From assembly GCF_001766675.1 (NCBI RefSeq), contig NZ_MJLT01000012.1:1-64000 (forward strand): 64,000 nt of DNA, read 5' to 3'. Source of the DNA: Arthrobacter sp. SW1. Lineage in GTDB: Bacteria; Actinomycetota; Actinomycetes; Actinomycetales; Micrococcaceae. Positions 60,665-64,000 of the stretch are shown here, one piece after another (the first letter of the stretch is position 1; every line of letters starts with the position of its first letter). Under the pieces are notes generated by a model. The model searched no databases, was not told the DNA's origin, and saw only the letters and a program-made list of their open reading frames with translations. The position numbers and the translations under genes were made by a program.

Positions 60665-61585
60665 TCAGGCGTGCTGGTGCGTTTCGTGCTCGGAGTGGCT
60701 GGCCGGCTCCAGCTGGAAGGTGCAGTGCTCGGTGTCGAAGTGCGAATCGAGGCACGAGGTGAGCTGGTCCAGCAGACGGTCCGTACTGGTGGCGTTGAGG
60801 ATGCTGTCCTCCACCACCACATGGGCAGAAAACACGGGGACGCCGGACGTGATGGTCCAGATGTGGATATCGTGCACGCCGACCACGCCGTGCACGGAGA
60901 GGATGTGTTCGCGGATCATGCTGACCTCCACGCCCTTGGGGGTGGCTTCGAGCAGTACGTCCACCACGTCCCGGAGCAGGTGCCAGGCGCGGGGCAGGAT
61001 CATGAGCGAAATCAGGATCGAGGCGATGGGATCCGCGGCCTGGAATCCCGTGACCATGATGACGACCGCCGCGGCGATGACGGCAAAGGAGCCCAGGAGG
61101 TCGCCGAGCACCTCCAAGTAGGCGCCGCGCAGGTTGAGGCTCTCCTTCTGGGAGCCACGCAGGATCAGGAGCGAGACCAGGTTGGCCACGGCGCCGAGGA
61201 TGGCCGCGTAGAGCATGGTGTCCGTGTGGACTTCCGGCGAATCCCCGAAGCGGCGGATGGCTTCGATCAGGATCACCACCGAAATGACGATCAGGATCAG
61301 GGCGTTCGCCAGCGCGGCCAGGACCTCGGCGCGCTGGTACCCGTAAGTGCGCTGATCGCTCGGCGGACGGGTGGCGACCCAGGCTGCCATCAGCGCGATG
61401 AAAACGCCCGCGGCATCCGAAAGCATGTGGCCGGCGTCGGCGAGCAGCGCAAGCGAGCCGGAGACGACGGCGCCCGCCACCTGGATCAGCACCACCGCCA
61501 GGGTGATGCCCAGGACAGCGATGAGCCGCTTCCGGTGCTTCCCGGTCGCCGTGATGCCGTGTGCGTGGTTGTGGTCGTGCCCCAT
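60665..61585 (-). CDS. Cation diffusion facilitator (zinc/cobalt exporter)
   Basis: A 306-aa CDF protein with six transmembrane segments and a cytoplasmic C-terminal domain. The first metal site is LLADAGHMLSDAAG (the HxxxD motif near residues 53-57) and the second is in GAYLEVLGDLLGSFAV. His-rich ends (MGHDHNHAHG, and EHETHQHA at the C-terminus) probably bind zinc. It is about 130 nt from the NlpC gene start; the gap between (60534-60664) holds only that gene's promoter region. Confidence 0.93.
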   Translation of the reverse strand: MGHDHNHAHGITATGKHRKRLIAVLGITLAVVLIQVAGAVVSGSLALLADAGHMLSDAAGVFIALMAAWVATRPPSDQRTYGYQRAEVLAALANALILIVISVVILIEAIRRFGDSPEVHTDTMLYAAILGAVANLVSLLILRGSQKESLNLRGAYLEVLGDLLGSFAVIAAAVVIMVTGFQAADPIASILISLMILPRAWHLLRDVVDVLLEATPKGVEVSMIREHILSVHGVVGVHDIHIWTITSGVPVFSAHVVVEDSILNATSTDRLLDQLTSCLDSHFDTEHCTFQLEPASHSEHETHQHA

Positions 61586-61660
61586 GGCTATAAGGCTATC
61601 CGCGAGGGGCCCCGGCCGAGCGCAGCGAGGTTGGGGAAGCGGATGGGCGCTATCGCCGCG

Positions 61661-62077
61661 TCAGTCCCAACCCAGTTCGTGCAGGCGCTCGTCGTCGATG
61701 CCGAAATGGTGGGCAATCTCGTGGACCACGGTGACCGCGACCTCGTCGATCACTTCCTGGCGGGAGGTGCAGATGTCCAGGATGGGCTGCCGGAAAATCG
61801 TGATGCGGTCCGGCAGGGAACCGGCTTCCCACCAGGAATCGCGCTCCGTGAGCGGCACGCCCTCATAGAGCCCGAGGAGGACGGTGTCCGGGTCCTCGCC
61901 CGGTCCCGGGACGTAGTCGTCTTCGATGAACACCGCCACGTTGTCCATGGCCCGCGCCAGCTTGCGCGGTATCAGCAGAAGGGCGTCGCTCACTGCGGCT
62001 TCGAACTCTTCCTCGGACATGTCGAAGGGCGTGCCGTCAGGACGGATCGGCAGGCCGGGCGGCAGGTGGGACGACAT
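61661..62077 (-). CDS. Minimal zincin-type metallopeptidase family protein
   Basis: A 138-aa cytoplasmic protein of the minimal zincin group. The zinc motif is at the C-terminus: VVHEIAHHFGIDDERLHELGWD, given here as HEIAHHFGIDDERLHEL, with HExxH and a downstream His ligand. The N-terminal half has the family pattern PRKLARAMDNVAVFIED. These short proteins have a plausible metalloprotease centre, but no activity is known to me. Confidence 0.88.
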   Translation of the reverse strand: MSSHLPPGLPIRPDGTPFDMSEEEFEAAVSDALLLIPRKLARAMDNVAVFIEDDYVPGPGEDPDTVLLGLYEGVPLTERDSWWEAGSLPDRITIFRQPILDICTSRQEVIDEVAVTVVHEIAHHFGIDDERLHELGWD

Positions 62078-62144
62078 TCTTCGACTCTAACCGCTGCGGG
62101 CGTTGACGCTGCAGAGTGACCGGGGATACAGTTTTCCGGGCTTT

Positions 62145-62160
62145 GGTTATGCGTATAACC
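62145..62160. promoter_or_regulatory. CG-centred palindrome upstream of the LacI-PfkB operon
   Basis: GGTTATGCGTATAACC is a near-perfect 16-bp palindrome (one mismatched pair) with a central CG, as expected of a LacI-family operator. It lies 90 nt before the chosen start of the LacI gene and 5 nt before the alternative ATG at 62166. Confidence 0.7.
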
Positions 62161-62249
62161 TCCGTATGTCCAAGGCTTTCACAGCAACTCCTCCGGCAAG
62201 GCGGTTTCCGCAGACAGGTACGGCGCAGCAGCATGGGCAGGTACACGGC

Positions 62250-63314
62250 ATGAGCCGCCCCGGCAACCGCACGGGGCCCACGATGCACGATGTCGCCGCC
62301 GCCGCCGGAGTCTCCCAGGCCACCGTCTCCCTGGTCCTCAACGACGCCTCCGGCACCCGCTTCTCCGAAGAGACCCGGCACCGCGTGCAGGAAGCCGCCC
62401 GGCAGTTGGGCTACCGCACCAACGCCCACGCCAAGGTCCTGCGGGACGGCGTGGCCGGGATGATCGGCTTCGTGGGCGATTTCGTGGCCACCGCCCCTTT
62501 CGCCGGCAAGATCATCGAAGGAGCCCAGGCCCGCGCCTGGGAAGCCGGCCTGCTCCTGCTGACCGTGAACACGGGCGGGGACAAGGAGCTGGAAAAGTCC
62601 TCCCTCGACATGATGCTTTCCTACAAGGTGGCCGGCGTTGTTTACGCGGGTATGTACCACCGCCAGCTGGAGGTGCCCGAGGCACTTGGCGAGGTTCCCG
62701 CCGTCGTGCTTAATTCGCGGGACCGCAGCGGCAGGCTGCCCGGCATTGCCCCGGACGAAGAGCTGGGCGGGTACACCGCCACCAGGCGGTTGCTCGGCGC
62801 CGGACACCGCCGGATCGCGATGATCAACATCGGAAGGCCTGACGACGTGGCCTTGCCGGCCGCCGCCGGGCGCCGTGCCGGGTACCTGCGTGCGCTCGCC
62901 GGGGCCGGGATCGACGCCGACCCGCGGCTGCAGTGCGACGGCGGAGGCGAGGTTCCCGACGGCCGCGCGGAAATGCTTCGGCTCATGGCCTTGGACGAGC
63001 CCCCGACGGCCGTGTTCTGCGCCAACGACCGCACCGCGTGGGGCGCCTACCAGGCCCTCGAATCACTGGGACTCAGGGTTCCGCAGGACGTCTCCGTCAT
63101 CGGCTTCGACAACCAGGAAACCCTTGCCCCGAACCTGCGCCCCGGCCTGACCACGCTGGAACTGCCGTTCGTGGAAATGGGCCGCCGCGCCGTCGAACTG
63201 GTCCTTGCCGGAGCCCGGTCCGGCGCCGGCCGTACCGAGCTCCTCGCATGCCCCCTGATCGAACGACAATCGGTCGCGCCACCCCACCCGTCACCCCGCA
63301 GCCGGCGCGCCTGA
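62250..63314 (+). CDS. LacI-family transcriptional regulator (sugar kinase operon)
   Basis: A 354-aa LacI protein. The HTH has TMHDVAAAAGVSQATVSLVL (residues 11-30) and the hinge has NAHAKVLRDG. The sensor domain includes VAGMIGFVGDFVATAPFAGK and VSVIGFDNQETLAPN. I start it at ATG 62250 (MSRPGNRTGP) with GCAGG upstream; an ATG at 62166 would add 28 residues but follows the operator directly. It precedes a PfkB kinase by 22 nt and likely regulates that operon, which continues outside the window. Confidence 0.88.
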   Translation: MSRPGNRTGPTMHDVAAAAGVSQATVSLVLNDASGTRFSEETRHRVQEAARQLGYRTNAHAKVLRDGVAGMIGFVGDFVATAPFAGKIIEGAQARAWEAGLLLLTVNTGGDKELEKSSLDMMLSYKVAGVVYAGMYHRQLEVPEALGEVPAVVLNSRDRSGRLPGIAPDEELGGYTATRRLLGAGHRRIAMINIGRPDDVALPAAAGRRAGYLRALAGAGIDADPRLQCDGGGEVPDGRAEMLRLMALDEPPTAVFCANDRTAWGAYQALESLGLRVPQDVSVIGFDNQETLAPNLRPGLTTLELPFVEMGRRAVELVLAGARSGAGRTELLACPLIERQSVAPPHPSPRSRRA

Positions 63315-63336
63315 CCCTCCAACAACGAAGGAAACC

Positions 63337-64000
63337 ATGAACCCCACCGAAGCCGTATCGCCCGAGCCGCTCGACGTCGTCGTGGTCGGTGAAGCACTCA
63401 TCGACATCGTCAACGCGCCGGAAGGCCAGACCGAGTACCCCGGGGGCTCTCCGGCGAACGTCGCCTACGGACTGGGCAGGCTGGACGTGAACGTCGGCCT
63501 CCTCACAGCCATCGGCAATGACGAACGCGGCGGAGCGATCGCCGCGCACCTTGAAAGCGCCGGCGTGGTGCTGCTGCCCGGCTCGCAGTCCCTCGCGAAA
63601 ACCGCGACGGCGACCGCCGAGATCGCTGCCGACGGTTCCGCCGAGTACACCTTCGACATCGAATGGGCGCTGCCGCCGGCGGTCCTTCCGTACGCGCCCA
63701 GGATCCTGCACACCGGCTCCATCGCCGCATTCCTGGAGCCCGGCGCGGCCGTGGTGCGGAACCTGCTGGAACAGGCGCAGGGCGGCTGCATGGTGACCTT
63801 CGATCCCAACATCCGCACGGACCTGCTGGGCAGCCACGGCGAGGCGTTGGGAATCTTCGAGGACCTGGTTCCGCTGGCGGACGTGGTGAAGCTCAGCGAT
63901 GACGACGCCGGCTGGCTGTACCCGGACGCCTCCCTCGAGGACGCTGCCGAGCGGATCCTCGGGCTCGGTGCCGAACTGGCCGTGGTCACCCGCGGCGGCA
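63337..64000 (+). CDS. PfkB-family carbohydrate kinase (fructokinase-like), truncated by window edge
   Basis: The first 221 codons of a PfkB/ribokinase-type sugar kinase. The N-terminal signature VVVGEALIDIVNAPEGQTEY and the substrate loop PGGSPANVAYGLGRL are intact. The segments TGSIAAFLEPGA and TFDPNIRTDL are typical of fructokinases, which make fructose 6-phosphate. The ATP-binding GAGD end is beyond the window. The ATG follows AAGGAA. Being next to a LacI gene suggests a sucrose or fructoside operon; this is inferred. Confidence 0.88.
   Translation, partial: MNPTEAVSPEPLDVVVVGEALIDIVNAPEGQTEYPGGSPANVAYGLGRLDVNVGLLTAIGNDERGGAIAAHLESAGVVLLPGSQSLAKTATATAEIAADGSAEYTFDIEWALPPAVLPYAPRILHTGSIAAFLEPGAAVVRNLLEQAQGGCMVTFDPNIRTDLLGSHGEALGIFEDLVPLADVVKLSDDDAGWLYPDASLEDAAERILGLGAELAVVTRGG

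Noticed and set aside
1..64000. CRISPR arrays, insertion sequences and rRNA genes
   Set aside because: Looked for regular repeat-spacer patterns, transposase signatures with terminal repeats, and rRNA motifs; none seen.

Overview
The window is high-GC DNA with dense, short-spaced genes, frequent 4-nt start/stop overlaps, many GTG/TTG starts and intergenic palindromic repeats. The protein set and these features point to an actinobacterium of the Micrococcaceae, most likely Arthrobacter in the broad sense (Arthrobacter/Pseudarthrobacter/Paenarthrobacter). This is an inference from gene content; no rRNA is present. I see one tRNA (Cys), no CRISPR array, no insertion sequence and no phage structural gene.

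Layout. 1-4.8 kb: a fructose PTS operon on the minus strand (DeoR-type fruR, fruK, fruA, then ptsI running off the window), with an inverted repeat that brackets the promoter. 4.8-9.3 kb: an Lrp/AsnC regulator divergent from a DUF3100 membrane protein and an M20 amidohydrolase, then a small esterase. 9.4-13.8 kb: a LacI-beta-phosphoglucomutase-GH65 phosphorylase operon behind a perfect 18-bp operator. 13.8-20.6 kb: a secreted LysM protein, an ECF sigma factor with a membrane partner, an MFS exporter, an AlkD-like protein and an orphan pxpA. 20.6-27.2 kb: a secreted pullulanase divergent from a LacI regulator, DUF445 and a glycerophosphodiesterase. 27.3-37 kb: ilvD, an MmyB-type regulator, an FAH-family enzyme, azlCD, a TetR/thiamine-binding pair, a PEBP protein, an O-methyltransferase, a GNAT gene broken by a 59-nt repeat, and a spermidine-synthase-like gene with a tiny upstream ORF. 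37-40.3 kb: LysR, an MHS-type transporter and an SDR.

40.3-56.3 kb is the most interesting stretch. It holds histidine catabolism: permease, IclR regulator, hutU, hutH, and hutG about 7 kb further on. Between hutH and hutG lies an NAD-salvage island made of two opposed operons. The plus-strand operon is pnuC-nadR-nrtR. The minus-strand operon is a prs-like gene, nadV, a 57-aa ORF and a second Nudix/NrtR-like gene. Together they could take up nicotinamide riboside, recycle nicotinamide with locally made PRPP, and finish NAD, under Nudix-domain regulators. One 18-bp palindrome recurs at four places (two in the permease/iclR gap, one before hutU, one before hutG) and seems to tie the split hut genes into one IclR regulon.

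56.3-64 kb: a CopC-domain protein, a short flavoprotein-like protein, a double UspA protein, a secreted NlpC/P60 peptidase, a CDF metal exporter, a minimal zincin, and a LacI regulator followed by a PfkB sugar kinase that runs off the window.

Most transcription units are separated by strong hairpins, often shared by convergent genes. Several divergent gaps carry well-formed operators next to a regulator gene, which gives good regulon hypotheses.
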